Shown here: in pieces, positions 1-11,757 of the stretch | Position numbering within the stretch: position 1 is the stretch's first letter | Layout: each line of letters begins with the position of its first letter | Source: Deinandra increscens subsp. villosa | Taxonomy: Eukaryota > Streptophyta > Magnoliopsida > Asterales > Asteraceae | Assembly: GCA_039602395.1 (NCBI GenBank) | Contig: JBCNJP010000027.1 | Span: forward strand, 466,671-530,670 | Reading direction: 5' to 3' | Length of the DNA: 64,000 nucleotides | Position numbers and translations under genes: made by a program | Notes under the pieces: model-generated | Databases searched by the model: none | Told to the model about the DNA's origin: nothing | The model's input: only the letters and a program-made list of their open reading frames with translations

Positions 1-548
1 AGGGGTGCTTCAGAGATTCTATCTGTGAATTTGGAAATGTCCCCCACCTCTGACGGCCTGTAGGGGAGTGACATGGGGTCTTTCCCCTTGCTTTGCCTCT
101 TGCCGACCTTATCGGGCTTCGCCGCTGGGCTGCTTGATTGTGACTGTTTTTCTAGTGTGGTCAACAGTTTTCTGAGGAGGTCTCTCGTCTCTGCCCCTTC
201 TGGCTTTTCCTCCTGTTTTTCCTTCAAGACTTCTACGTCGTCGTCCGAGTCCGTATCAGTGTACTGACCCTCCACGTGATCTTCCCTACTGAACAGTACC
301 TTTGGGATCGATGGATTTTGCTCTGATTTCTCTAACTCCAACAGTTGGGTCATGAGAGCTTTACGATTGTTCTTCACAAACTCTGGAGTTATGGTGTTCT
401 CTCCTTGACTCGTGAGGTTCTCTCCTCCTCTCTTCTTCACATTAACCACCGAGGAAAAGAGTTCTCCGGCCATGCTAGCGGTGGCCTTCGCTTTCACGCT
501 AGGTGTTTCAAACCCAGGCGGAACGTGAACTCCTCCACTCTCATCCAT
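1..548 (-). CDS. Ty3/gypsy gag, N-terminal part, runs off window
   Basis: Reading the minus strand from an ATG at 548 gives 182 open codons to the window edge without a stop. The product starts MDESGGVHVPPGFETPS, is hydrophilic, has an acidic stretch (DTDSDDD) near the middle, and reaches FTDRISEAP at the edge. In plant Ty3/gypsy gag proteins that last motif directly precedes the conserved capsid core, so the core should lie just outside the window. The ATG lies 36 bases downstream of a primer-binding site and an LTR, which supports this start. Gag would form the particle that packages the element RNA in the cytoplasm. Nothing visible is broken. The lineage (Tat-like or other) cannot be fixed without pol. 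Confidence 0.75.
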   Translation of the reverse strand, partial: MDESGGVHVPPGFETPSVKAKATASMAGELFSSVVNVKKRGGENLTSQGENTITPEFVKNNRKALMTQLLELEKSEQNPSIPKVLFSREDHVEGQYTDTDSDDDVEVLKEKQEEKPEGAETRDLLRKLLTTLEKQSQSSSPAAKPDKVGKRQSKGKDPMSLPYRPSEVGDISKFTDRISEAP

Positions 549-583
549 CTTTTAGTTGAATCTAAGACCAAAGTATTTGCCGG

Positions 584-601
584 TCCCACGGATGGCGCCA
601 A
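584..601 (-). other. Primer-binding site of minus-strand gypsy element
   Basis: The minus strand reads TTGGCGCCATCCGTGGGA immediately after the LTR end. TGGCGCC-type sites are the usual tRNA primer sites of plant Ty3/gypsy elements. This places reverse transcription start between the LTR and gag. Confidence 0.7.
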
Positions 602-1350
602 TGTTGCGTCCCAGAATCCCGGGGTAGGATTATCGGAGGTTAGCTACACGTGGATGGGCCTTGTGAAGGTTCCTGCAAAACAGCAGCACCGTTAGCCTTG
701 ACACGAAGGGCCCCGAAGGGGGTCTTCGTGACAACACTCCGGCGTGAGAGTAAGTGTATGTTTGAGGAGAGATATCGAGTAAGTAAAGAAAGTGTTAGTG
801 AGAATTCGGATCCTTTACCCGTTTGGCTAAGTCGTGCTTATATAGTGGCTTGCGAGGGTGAAACGGTCATTTTGCCTTTCACGTCTCCTTTCCCCGCATT
901 AAATGCCTGATGGGGCTGCAGGAGCTTCGAGCGCCGAGAAACAGGCTGGATTCTGCAGAGATGCTAATCACGTCACCTGTCCCATCGTACCTCCTCGTAC
1001 CTGCCTGTCCTTCTTGTCGGCTAGATCCCCTACACTTACTTGCTCATTCTCTTTGCCGAGTTCGTCTTATCCCTTCCGCCATGATGATACCCAAGATGGT
1101 ATCCTTGGCCCGTCATCGAGGGCAAGAGCTTCTACATAGCCCGTCGCGTCGGAGGTGCTTCTTCGTAGCCCTTCTGTTATTCGAGGCCCTTACGAATGGC
1201 CTTCTGGGGGTATAACCTAATATCCTCCATATTCTTAAATCCGTTCTTTTCATCCAATACTTTGCAATTTTTTACTATTTCACTCAAATGGACTAACTCT
1301 AACTATTTCTTCTCTTAAGTCCATGTGCATTTTGGTCAATTTATACAACA
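602..1350 (-). repeat. 5' LTR of minus-strand Ty3/gypsy element
   Basis: The segment is bounded by TGTTG at 602 and CAACA at 1350, a perfect 5-bp terminal inverted repeat of the kind LTRs carry, and it abuts the primer-binding site. A minus-strand TATA box (CTATATAAG) lies at about 837-845, so the transcript should start near 810. This gives U3 of about 540 bp and a short R-U5. The partner LTR is outside the window, so neither target duplication nor age can be judged. The outer boundary at 1350 rests on the inverted repeat only. Confidence 0.6.
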
Positions 1351-1646
1351 CTGACTAACATACTAAAGAGCTTATATATTTATAAATATAACAAAGAAAT
1401 TAAAAACAAAAAACCTAAATATAAATCTCATCATCCCCATCGGCATCGATTTACCACCACCACTGTCACCGTATGCCATCAGCATGGTTTTACGGTTTGC
1501 CACCACCACCATACCATCGATACCCTTCGTCAGCAAAGCCTTAAATCGGGACCTTATATGATATGCGCTAAATTATACATATATTTATATCGAATATTTC
1601 TCACATTTTGGGTTATATCTGACTAACTATTATGAAAACAGTATGA

Positions 1647-3572
1647 TGTTGTTTCCTTTTTAGTTTTCAGTGTAATCCAGGTGAATATCACAAATGAAGA
1701 CGGAAACGCTAAAAAATGAAGAATATATGAAGACTTCGTGATTTTGTGCCAAGAACCGAGCTCTAACATTGCAAGATGGGCTTGATGTCCTCATACAACC
1801 TTATCTCGAGTCGAGACATAGTGGTAACCCTAAGACTCAACCACATCTCGAAGCGCAACTGCTGAAAGACACCGGTGCGGTCAGGAAATGCCCTAAACTT
1901 CGCAGAAGCATATCTCGGGCTTGAAAATGAGTTACGTGACCCATGAGTAGTGAATTCTGAGTATCTCGATGAGAGGAAGATGATTTTTGGGTCAACACGC
2001 CCCGTGCCATACTCCAACACACCCCGTGTTAAACCTAAAAATTGATTTGTTTGGGCACACCCCATGCCCCACTCAGCACACCCGTGCCCCTGACCACCGC
2101 GGCAGAAGCCTCTGACACAACACGACCTGTGCTCCTTCAAGCACCCCCCCGTGCCACTGACACCGTCGGTAGAAGACTCTGACACGACATGCCCCGTGCC
2201 TTGCGAAGCACGACCCGTGCCCACAGAGACACGCCCCGTGCCCACTGACACCGAAATTCGCCGAAGATCGTCTGACATGGCACGCCCCGTTCCAAACTCC
2301 AGAATCTGCCTATAAATACCCCTCTCCTCATTCATTTCAATTTGCTCAATTCTTCTCTTCTCCCCCTAGTATTGAGTCATTTGGTCGTTTTTAAGTCTTG
2401 TAATCAAGTTTGTAAGAACATTAACTTAAGTAAAAATTAGTAAGCTTTTGTTTATGATATCTTCTTTTTCTCTTAAACAAATCTTTTAAGTCATGATTGG
2501 CTAAACTCTTATATTTGCTTGGGAAGTAACAAACCTTTGGCGAGTAGCTTACCAACCCTATAGCCTCGCTTAAGGTGTGTTTAATGACTTTATAAAGAAA
2601 TCTTTTTTATTGAAAATATATTACTGATTTTCTGAACCAAGCGTGCTCCGAAAGGTGACTCGCGCCCGTGACACCCGTGGCACCCGGTCGGGGGACGATG
2701 CATGATCCGAAAGGTTACTCACGTCCCATGCTACATGATACGTTCGAGGTTCTTATGTCTATGTAAGCAAACTCGGTTGACCACGCAGGTGTAGGCTGAA
2801 AGTATTTGGTTGGGAACGAGGGTTAGTAATATTTTGTCACTTCACGGGAACCGAGAGGTACGTGTTCGTGAACTTGGCTCTGATCAGACGTACATTATGC
2901 GAGAGCGGTGTATGGAACTGGTCTTAGCCTCTTAAAAAGATCGTTTTTATAATAAAATAATCTGGCACGCAGGGTTGTTCCCCTGCTGGTTCATGATGGC
3001 GTGTCGAGTACGGTAAGTTTGCCGGATTCAGGGACTCTGTAACAAAGTGGCCTTACACCACTTTATTTGTCCACTGGCAGCACCTTCCCTCGGCATTCGT
3101 ACTCCTCGCAGACTATTAGCAGTTGGATGGTGAGATAGACAAAGAGGGCCGAAAGATGGCTAACCTTCTGCCAGTCAACAATCTTAAGTAATGATATAAG
3201 TAACTGTTTAGCTCTCCCTAACCACTGGTAAGTTCTTCCAAGCAATATTAACTTCGATTTACATTTCTTTAAATACCATCTTATTTTATCTTTATTTTCT
3301 TTTCTTCTTTTTATTTTAGTCTACTTAAACATTTTCAAAATAGATTTGGTTAGACGTTAACAAAGATAAAGTATTAAAATCCCCACTTTTCATCGTGTCC
3401 TTGATCGACCCCGATTCAACTTACCACTACTATACTGCTCCACGATGGATGCACTTGCCCATGATGTGGTGAAATTGTAGTTGTTAGTAAATCATGTTTT
3501 ATAAATTTAAAAACTTCAAATGCTAACAAAGTGTCACAAAATAATATCATATTTCATATATACACCACAACA
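1647..3572 (+). repeat. LTR of an Athila-like Ty3/gypsy element (approximate ends)
   Basis: The right end is set by ACAACA at 3567-3572, 11 bases before a primer-binding site. The left end at 1647 is the matching TGTTGT, giving a candidate LTR of 1926 bp, long as in Athila-type elements. A plus-strand TATA box (TATAAATA) lies at 2311. The U3 part (1990-2300) is full of a GC-rich motif, listed separately. A minus-strand reading frame of 190 codons crosses U3 but consists of that repeat, so I do not call it a gene. No second LTR is seen in the window; the left border is uncertain. Confidence 0.45.
1990..2300. repeat. GC-rich dispersed minisatellite in LTR U3
   Basis: Variants of CACGCCCCGTGCC recur about ten times here, for example near 1997, 2051, 2079, 2146, 2188, 2210, 2231 and 2280, with spacers of 8 to 40 bases. 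The unit is imperfectly palindromic (CACG...CGTG). The island contrasts sharply with the AT-rich surroundings. Confidence 0.7.
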
Positions 3573-3583
3573 CACCAAGCTTT

Positions 3584-3601
3584 TGGCGTCGTTGCCAGGG
3601 A
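3584..3601 (+). other. Primer-binding site, tRNA-Asp type
   Basis: TGGCGTCGTTGCCAGGGA differs at two positions from the tRNA-Asp-type primer site TGGCGCCGTTGCCGGGGA common in plant Ty3/gypsy elements. It lies between the LTR and the gag remnant. Confidence 0.75.
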
Positions 3602-3769
3602 CACAAATGAGGATTTTGAGAAAAATCCGAGTTAACGACCTAACTTTTTATTTTCTTAAAACTTTTTTTTTCTTTGGTTTAGACTTTTTATTTTCTTTTA
3701 ACCTTTTTTTTTTCTATTTTTATTTTTCTTCTTCAAACCCTCTTTATTTCTCTGAGAAGTATTTCAAAG

Positions 3770-4425
3770 ATGGATCAATATCCGAAGAAATATTTCGGTT
3801 ATAATGATGGTTGGCCCCAATCTGTGTGGTGCAGAATCTGCGGCGGTCCCCATTACTCTCGGGACTGTTACATATTAGTGAGAACGCATGCGTTCTTGCG
3901 AGTAGATGATACACCACCAGAGGAAGGTCCAAGTCATTTTTCTCATTCTTCTCCACCACCACAACCGACCGAACGCAACTCATATTGTCCTAGATTTGAC
4001 ATTTTCCATGGTGGCTGTTGCATCTATGAACAAGATAACATAAGAATGCCGGTTGTGGAGGATGATTTTCCACCTTGAAGTTCTAAGTGTATACATGGTT
4101 TCGCTTTCTTTTGTTTACCGTGTAGTGAGAATAATTATAGGGATGAACATCCCGAAAAAATTAAAAATAACTACCCACCGTATACAATAGAAACACCATT
4201 TTCCCCTCCTAAAAGTGACCTTGAAGAAACAACACAAAAAATGTTAGAACACATCAAGGTCATAGAAGAGTACTTCAAAAGAATATGGGTGGAAGAAGAT
4301 GAAGCACAAAATCGTGTAAACCAAGAAGACATCCCAAAAGAGGAACCTCAAAATGCACCCGAGACATCTAGTTGTTTAGAGACGAAGAAGTTGGACGCAA
4401 CAACTTCGGCTCCCTTCAATTGATG
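3770..4425 (+). pseudogene. gag remnant of Athila-like element
   Basis: An ATG at 3770 opens a 102-codon frame with an early zinc-knuckle-like motif CRICGGPHYSRDC (C-x2-C-x3-H-x4-C, residues about 22-34). Athila-group gag proteins carry a similar short knuckle near the start. The frame stops at 4078. A second frame of 60 codons (4241-4423) encodes an acidic, Glu/Lys-rich segment that fits the following gag linker. No protease, reverse transcriptase or integrase follows, so this is a truncated or non-autonomous copy. The assignment rests on the primer site plus the knuckle; function is not expected. Confidence 0.5.
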
Positions 4426-4622
4426 GGACGCCATCCAAGAAGAATCAGCGACTCGGAGGCAACGAGTTATCCATGGAGGTAAAGCTAACACTCTAACATC
4501 CCTCTAAAGATGATGCTCCTTAGCACTGAGAAGAAGACGAAGTTATCCCCTTGGAGAACTTGAAGAAAAAGGCTCGGCCTCCTGGAACCCCTACGGAACC
4601 TATCCATCCAGCTGAAGACATC

Positions 4623-4724
4623 GAGTTGGGTAAACTATGAAAGCTCCTTAAAAACGAGGTAGAGGAAGGGTAGAATGAAAACCCCTCCGAGTTGGGAAAA
4701 GTATGAAAGCTCCTTAAAAACGGG
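4623..4724 (+). repeat. Short direct repeat in gag-downstream region
   Basis: A segment of about 36 bases (GAGTTGGG...ATGAAAGCTCCTTAAAAACG) occurs twice, starting near 4623 and 4689, with few differences. It sits between the gag remnant and a MITE. No function is apparent. Confidence 0.6.
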
Positions 4725-4745
4725 ATCAATTTTTTTTTCACTTCA

Positions 4746-4991
4746 CTTTTTATGGTGATTCTTTAAGTTATAGGTTACCCTTAGGTGTAAAAAAATTATA
4801 AAAAACGTCAAAGGGATTTAAATAAAAAAATCTAAAAAACGGTGTTGTTACATATGTAACAATCTGCGCACAAATGAGTTACATATGTAACATCGCAGAC
4901 TTTATATTTTTCTTAAAAAAAATGCCTTCGGCGTTTTTTTTGATTTTTTTACACCTAGGGTAGCCTGTAAACTAGAAAATCATCATAAAAG
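4746..4991. mobile_element. MITE with imperfect long inverted ends and a central palindrome pair
   Basis: The left end (TTTTATGGTGATTCTTTAAG...) and the reverse complement of the right end (CTTTTATGATGATTTTCTAG...) match over about 55 bases, both continuing into GGTTACCCTTAGGTGTAAAAAAAT-type sequence. Inside, the 14-bp perfect palindrome GTTACATATGTAAC occurs at 4847-4860 and 4878-4891, flanked by TCTGCG and CGCAGA, so the core folds strongly. The element has no coding capacity. The target duplication is not clear, so the superfamily is not assigned. Confidence 0.65.
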
Positions 4992-7099
4992 AAATAAAGG
5001 GAAAAAAACTTTTTGGTTCGTAGCTTAGAAGTTTTTTTGGTTAATAATGTTAGGTTTTTTATATAATATAAATGTTGTATCTGACTATCTCTTACTTTCG
5101 AAGTAGGTAATATTAAAACTACGACCGCCAGAACTCGTGGTATGACTCTAAACCTAGTTTAAGTTAAAAACCCATATTTTAATTATATTTTGTCTTTAAT
5201 CCCAAAATCTAGATCATACATACGCTCAAATTTAGTTGAACTTTTTAATAGTCCAAAACTTAAAACTCTTATTTGATTTGCTTATAACTTTATATCTAAT
5301 ATATGTCTAATAAATTGGTGTCCTAATTTCATATTTAGCTGACTTGTTTATTATCCAATTTTCAATTATTTTTAATCTAATATTCGTTTCGGAAAACTAT
5401 TGGATGTAGCTCGCGCGATTAAACATTTAGCGTTTTGCTTAAAAGATGTTTCTATTCTTCACAAAAGTTGGAGATTTTAAAATATAATTAATCTTATTGA
5501 CATTTGCAGATGCTTGATAATGTTGAAATTCATTCCATTTAGATTTTTAAGAATATATGTCGAATTAATTAGGTTGAAATTCATCTTCTATTACGTAAAG
5601 TGGTTTTTTCGGAGTTATACATAGTTCTGGGAACCATCTCTTGGAGGGGCTACGTGTCTCCATTACTATTTATTTAAGATGTAATTGAGATGTACTTCGT
5701 ATACATTAAATATATTATCATTTTAGATTAGAAACCTAAAAAAACCTAAATTAGTGGTTTTGCTCTGTGAGAGCACATGAAACGAAATCTACATTATAAA
5801 ATATCACTAACATATCCTTAATTTAAAACAAATCTGATTTTCTAAAAACAATATTTTAGTAACCCGGCCGTGTCTCCCACTACGATTAATAATATTTATT
5901 AAGATATGTTGTTTTATGTTTGGCTTTCACTACCCTGATACAATTATGAATGCGAAGAAATAAAAGCTAAAAATATTATATACATATATCTGAATGGCAA
6001 AACATATATATAGTTTTATTTTATACTTGATAAAAATGTTAGCTAAATAAAAAATGAAATTAGCTATATATTAATTATTATATATCTGGAACACCCTTTT
6101 GGGGTGGGGCAAGTTAAAAAGTTATTGACTGGCTAGGCAAAGAGTACGTTTGACTTAATGTGTCAAAAAGACATCCCTTTCACTATCCTTTTTGTATGTA
6201 GTGGGGACTCCTTTAATCGTAATCTTATACAGATAGAGCGATAGTGTGGGTCATGTTTGTGACATGGAAGTGGGACCCAATACAATCTGTCATTTGATGG
6301 GGAACACAAGAAAAATGCTTGCTACATGCATCAACTCCCTTTTAATATAATCTATTCTTTTAACTTTAAGTAAATTAATATATTGTTCATACTTTTGTTG
6401 TCTCAAATATATATAGTTCCTACTTTAATTTCCTAAACATAGAGATATATTTGCAACTTGGGTTTTAAACTTTACTAGTATAAAGAAACACGAATAAAAT
6501 CTGAAATCATTAAAACAAACATGAAGCATTATATATCAACTATAATATTAACGTTGTTTAGTTGTAACAGAAAAATACATAAGAATTTACTCTCATCGTC
6601 CACTATTCAAGGAACAATAAAAGTACCATTGCGTTGGAGAAGACTGAGAAATAACATTTTTCACCAACATGAAATCTTTCTATAATTCGGCTTGATCTTG
6701 AGACGACTTATTTAAATACAAGATAATGATCTGCGTTTTAGGGCTTTTTTGAATGACACAAAAAACTTATAAAAAATAAAAGATGCTCATGACAACGATC
6801 TGTTCACAAAATCAACACTAAGACTGAAACATTAGGGACGTTTTAAAAGATATTGGGTAAAACATAGAGAATACTATGTTTTAAGACTCAACATAACTCT
6901 TATAATAATATTGATAACCAAAATCAAATTATTTCCTTTAAATTAAAGCAAAACTAATACAATCTTTAAAATTTCTTCTACAAACATCTAAAACTCACAA
7001 GAGGTAACACGTTACAAGTTATGGTACATGTAGGCTCATGTACCTTGGAATGAAAAGTTTGATAAAAAAAAGAATGTCTAAAAAGGTAAATTGGCATAT
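4992..7099. other. AT-rich intergenic stretch, no gene seen
   Basis: About 2.1 kb upstream of the TEL-like gene. Only short chance frames occur on either strand and I see no recognisable mobile-element ends. It probably holds the upstream regulatory region of the gene at 7246. Confidence 0.5.
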
Positions 7100-7106
7100 T
7101 ATAAAC
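7100..7106 (+). promoter_or_regulatory. Candidate TATA box of the TEL-like gene
   Basis: TATAAAC lies about 145 bases upstream of the chosen ATG, which would give a 5' untranslated leader of about 115 bases. This rests on position and consensus only. Confidence 0.35.
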
Positions 7107-7245
7107 AGTGTTAAAGATTTCATTCGGCTATTAATGTCCATAAACCATGAAACAACTCAACTCAATCCTCTTTTGTTCATTCCAAGAGACGCACACATAC
7201 CTCACTTTTCACTTTCTTCCGCCGGAAAATCAACCGCTAACCGCC

Positions 7246-9851
7246 ATGGCTCAGGCTGGATTTCACCGGTTTCCACATCCTCTAGACCCAACCGCACAAG
7301 AATTCAGGCCGTCCACCTATCATCATGTATATCTCTACACATTTCCGCCACCGCCACCGCCGACAATGGCGGCATTTATGATTCCGGCCCCCTCTCCGCC
7401 TCTCCCTCCGTCATCAATCGTTCCCACACGTGCGTTACTACTGAGCTCCGTTCCGGCTCACGTGAGTGAATCAACCGTACGACGAGACCTAGAGGTGTTC
7501 GGCGACGTGAGAGCCGTACAGATGGAAAGACTACCGCGAGACGGAATCGTGACCGTTCATTTCTACGATCTCCGCCAGGCCACGGAGGCGTTGAACAAGA
7601 TTCAAGAACAACACATGCAACAACAGCGCCGCCTCCGCCAACAGTACTTTGACGCTCTTACGTTGTCTCCTCCTGTCACTCCGCCTCTGCCGGCGCGTGG
7701 ATTAGTGTGTGGGAGAGTTGTTTGGGCGCAGTTTGCCTTCCCCATTGCCGCCGGACTTCCCGACCGTTACAATCAGGGAACTGTTACAGTCACTTCGGAT
7801 TCCGACGTTTTATCTACCAACGACATTAGAAATGTTTTTGAAGCTTTTGGTAATTCATTTCAAACCCTAAGCTTTGCCTGTTCTCTTTCTATTTAAGACG
7901 ACTCAATTATTAATAAATATTTTTGGTTGAATGAAGGGGATGTGAAGGGAATTACATGGAAAAAAACCCAAAAAATGGTGGAGTTCTACGACACACGAGC
8001 GGCAAGCAAAGCCGTCGCCGCCGTCAACGGCCAAGAAATTCACGGGAAGAAGGTGGCGGTGGAGTTCAACCGGCACATTGGGCCTAACCTTATAATAGGT
8101 TACCACAACAAGAAGCCAAATAAAGTCGTCTCTAAAGTTGATCCACCGCCGTGTAGAAAAGATAGGCTGGTTATTGTCCGGGAGGTTAGGTCAACCTTCG
8201 GTAGTAGTGGTGGGTTAAAGAAGAATGTTGTTTTCAATAATAATAATAATAATAATAGTAAGAACAGGAGGCAGTCACCGGAGAAATGGGTAAGTGGTGG
8301 GCGGAATAAGCAGCAGCCATGGAAGGGAGCCGGCCGAGGAAGATCATGTGATCCAAGGTTTTTGATTAAAGATGAAGCTGCTGCTGCTGCTGCTGCTGAT
8401 GCTGTTAATATTTCAGGAGGCAGCTTTCAAGATTCAAGAACCACTGTAATGATAAAAAACATACCAAACAAATACAGGTCCAATCCAACGTACCCCCTTA
8501 ATTTTTTTTTTACTATATATATATATATATGTCAATGTCAAATTCATCATCAGTCATAACAAAGTTAATATTCGTTCGATCGATCTGAGATTTGGATTTG
8601 AACATGCATATATATCATCATGTAATGTAATTGTTAATAATTTGCAGTCAAAAGCTGTTGCTAGACATGTTGGATAACCACTGCATTGAATGCAACGAGC
8701 GGGGCGATGAGTCTTCATATGATTTTGTTTATCTACCCATCGATTTTGTGTATGTTGGATATATATATGGGGAATTTTAGCTTAATTTTTAAGTTTTAAT
8801 TATTTTATGAATTAATTCATGAAGTTTTATTTATGGATTTTAATTGACAGGAACAAATGCAACGTGGGATATGGGTTTGTGAACATGACGTCGGCGGAGG
8901 GTGCATGGAGGTTATACAAGGCGTTTAACCACCAAAACTGGGAGGTTTTTAACTCCAAGAAAATATGTGAGGTTTCTTATGCTAGATTACAGGTAATATT
9001 ATTATTAATTAGGTAGTTCTTCATCATAATGTATTTTAATTTTTTAATTGGGTTATAAATATTCTCTTAAAATAACATTGTACTTCTTATTTGTAAAATT
9101 AACCTTATACAATAGCTAGGTAAAAGGCTTACTTATAAATTTTGTAAGTTAACCTTTTGATTGGTATATTAGTTAACTCCTAAACTTGTTGATATATATA
9201 TTTATATATTTTTTAAAAATTATTAGAAGTTAAGCAGTCATATTTTAGGAAACTATAAAAGTACTTGTGTTTTAAACAAGTGGATGGATGTAGTTTTAAC
9301 ATATTTAGTAGTATAGCAAATTAAAGGGACTTTGGCACAAATGTATGTGTATTAAGTTAAGAAATCGTAATACACGTGTACTTGAAATAAGTTTGTTATG
9401 GTTTAGGTTGAGAGATGCATGTTCATAACAAAAATAGGAAATTATATTAGATTTTTTTTATATAATATGAATTTTAAAAAAGATACTGTATATATATATA
9501 TATATTTCCGTGATTTTTTTTTCTCTTCATATTTTCATTTTGTGTATTTGAATACATCATATATATTTTTTTAACAGCCTTGAAAACATTCTTATTGATT
9601 AAATAAATATATAGGGACTGAAGACATTAAAGGAGCATTTCAAGAACTCAAGGTTTCCATGTGAGGAGGAGGAGTACATGCCGGTAGTGTTCACGCCACC
9701 GCGGGATGGCCGAACAGTGACGGAGCCCATTCCGATTGTAGCTTGCCGCACCACCATCACCTCATCTGACACTAGTAGTAGTATTAATAATAAGTTGCTT
9801 GTAGAAGATGCTCAATCAACTGGCGGCGGCGATGATGATGATGATATCTGA
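7246..9851 (+). CDS. TEL: TERMINAL EAR1-like (Mei2-like) RNA-binding protein, five exons
   Basis: Exons 7246-7849, 7937-8477, 8648-8749, 8851-8992 and 9615-9851 join in frame into a 541-residue protein; all introns are GT/AG. The start GCCATGGC fits the plant consensus, and the upstream in-frame codons look like leader. The N-terminus is Pro-rich (Pro-6 run near residue 35). RRM1 covers about 62-125 and RRM2 about 176-250, split by intron 1. The Mei2-type C-terminal RRM3 starts at VMIKNIPNKYSQKLLLDMLD, includes YDFVYLPIDF and NKCNVGYGFVN, and ends with FKNSRFPCEEEEYMPVVFTPP. Between RRM2 and RRM3 lie an Asn run (AAT repeats) and an Ala run (GCT repeats). Plant TEL proteins restrain leaf initiation at the shoot apex through RNA binding; this is family knowledge. 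Length fits Arabidopsis TEL proteins. Whether it is the TEL1 or TEL2 orthologue is open. Confidence 0.9.
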
Positions 9852-10170
9852 TTGACGTCGTGGAAGCTATAACTACCTAGCTCATAGCTAGTAGGTGCAT
9901 TAGTAGTAATAAATAGTTGGCAGGCAGAGGGGATGTGTACGTTCTTTTGTACTGTGCATGGATGGATGGATGACTCTATAAAAATAGACCAATCAACCGT
10001 TCTTGCATATATATATATATTACTATTACTATCCTATTCCTCCTACATCTTTTTTAAAATATTCTTATTCGGTTGGTTAGTTTTCATGTAACAACTAGAT
10101 GACGCTTCCGTGGGCTTTCAAAGCTGCCTGCACTAAGGGTAAGAGTAATGGGATCGGGGAGGGTGATCGC

Positions 10171-10198
10171 GGGGGGGGGGGGGGGGGGGGGGGGGGGG
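10171..10198 (+). repeat. Run of 28 G
   Basis: An uninterrupted homopolymer of 28 G lies within a G-rich stretch 34 bases inside the left end of the Harbinger element. Such runs are rare in AT-rich plant DNA and can form G-quadruplexes. Its exact length may be a sequencing artefact. Confidence 0.8.
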
Positions 10199-10482
10199 TT
10201 CGGTGGCCTCGGGGAAATCGGGAACACCACTGCGTGGTGGTCGGGGTCACCGATCGGGGAACCCCTTTGGGGTACCGAGACCGAAGAAAAAGGTTATGGG
10301 GAGAGAGCCGTTGGTGGTGACCCCCCCCACCAAACGGCTATTTTCAATTATTTAATTTTTTTTTTTCAAAAACCTACTATTTTAAACCCTATAAATATCC
10401 ACTCCTTCCAACCCTTTTCTCACACTTTTTAACTACTCACTCTCTCATTTTTTAAACACTATCACCCTTTATTCTTTTAAAA

Positions 10483-11757
10483 ATGACTTTCACATCCGAT
10501 GAATCGTCCGATTAAGATGCCACTTTCTTTGAAAAAATGATGTTCGAGATAGCTCGAGAAGAAGAAGCCGAGAGTTCAAAGCCAATTCGAACACGCAAGA
10601 CGATTAAAAGAGAACGTCAAGAGGCTCACAATCGGCTCTTTAACAACTATTTTGCGGAAGGGGCTCTATTCGAAGATAAGTTTAAACGTTGTTTCCGTAT
10701 GAATAAGCATCTTTTTTTTTACGTATTGTCAACGATTTAGAAACAAATTATAAATATTTTCAACAAAGGTGGGATGCAAGGGGTAGGATGGGGTTAAGCC
10801 CGTTGCAAAAAATGTGTTGCCGCTATTAGACAACTTGCATACGGCATCACTTCCGATGCGTTTGACGAGTATTTGCACATCGGAGAAAGAACCGCACGAC
10901 AATGTCTTTATAAATTTTGCAAATATGTTCGTGTTATGTATCATAAAAAGTATATGCGTCGATCATCATGGAGTGATGTTACACACCTCTATGAATTTCA
11001 TGAAGCGAAACACGGTTTTTCCGGCATGCTCGGTAGTATCGATTGCATGCATTGGGAATGGACATCTTGTCCTAACGCATAGCGTGGCCAATTCCACCGT
11101 GGTGACCATGCAAGGCCAACCATTATGCTCGAGGCCGTTGCATCTCAAGACTTGTGGTTTTGGCATGCTTATTTTGGAGTCGCCGGCTCCAACAACGATT
11201 TAAATGTCCTTCAACAATCAACCTTGTTGAACCGCCAACTTAATGGCGAGGACCCCGAGTGTTCATTTGAAGTCAATGGCACCGAATACGAACACGGATA
11301 TTATCTTGCGGATGACATATATCCAGAATATTCCGTGTTTGTAAAAACTCTAACGGCTCCAACAACAGAAAAACGTAGAAGATATGCTAACGCACAAGAA
11401 GGGGCACGAAAAGATGTTGAAAGAGCGTTCGCATGTTTGAAGAAGAAATGGAAGATCATCGAAAACCCAGCGAGGTCGAGACACAAAAGTAAGATCAGTA
11501 ACATCATATATGCTTGTATGATCTTGCATAATATGATAAGGGAGGATGAAGGGAAGGCCATTTGCCCGTACGAGCCGGATCATATTAAACCATCAAACGA
11601 GCCAATACCACAACATATTATCGACGACAACTTTTTGAAGATTCATAACCGAGAAATGCATCATAGTTTACGATCCGATTTGATCGAGCACATCGATCGT
11701 ATTTGGGAAGCCATTCCACCCCACGAAGACGACGAAAGTGATCCCGAAAATTTCTGA
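10483..11757 (+). pseudogene. PIF/Harbinger (HARBI1-like) DDE transposase, broken
   Basis: Homology runs from ATG 10483 to the stop at 11757 but is interrupted. There is a TAA at 10513, a frameshift near the T run at about 10711-10719, a second near the A run at about 10806, and a TAG at 11080 where a Trp is expected (PNA*RGQF). The catalytic signatures are otherwise visible: first Asp in MLGSIDCMHWEW, second Asp in GSNNDLNVLQQS, and the Glu in DVERAFACLKKKW. The last 210 codons (from 11125) are open. The enzyme would cut the element at its inverted repeats together with a Myb-like partner protein, which this copy lacks. It cannot make a full transposase as it stands. Confidence 0.85.

Noticed and set aside
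1763..2335. 190-codon minus-strand open frame
   Set aside because: Its composition comes from the CACGCCCCGTGCC repeat in an LTR; translation is repetitive and matches no family I know.
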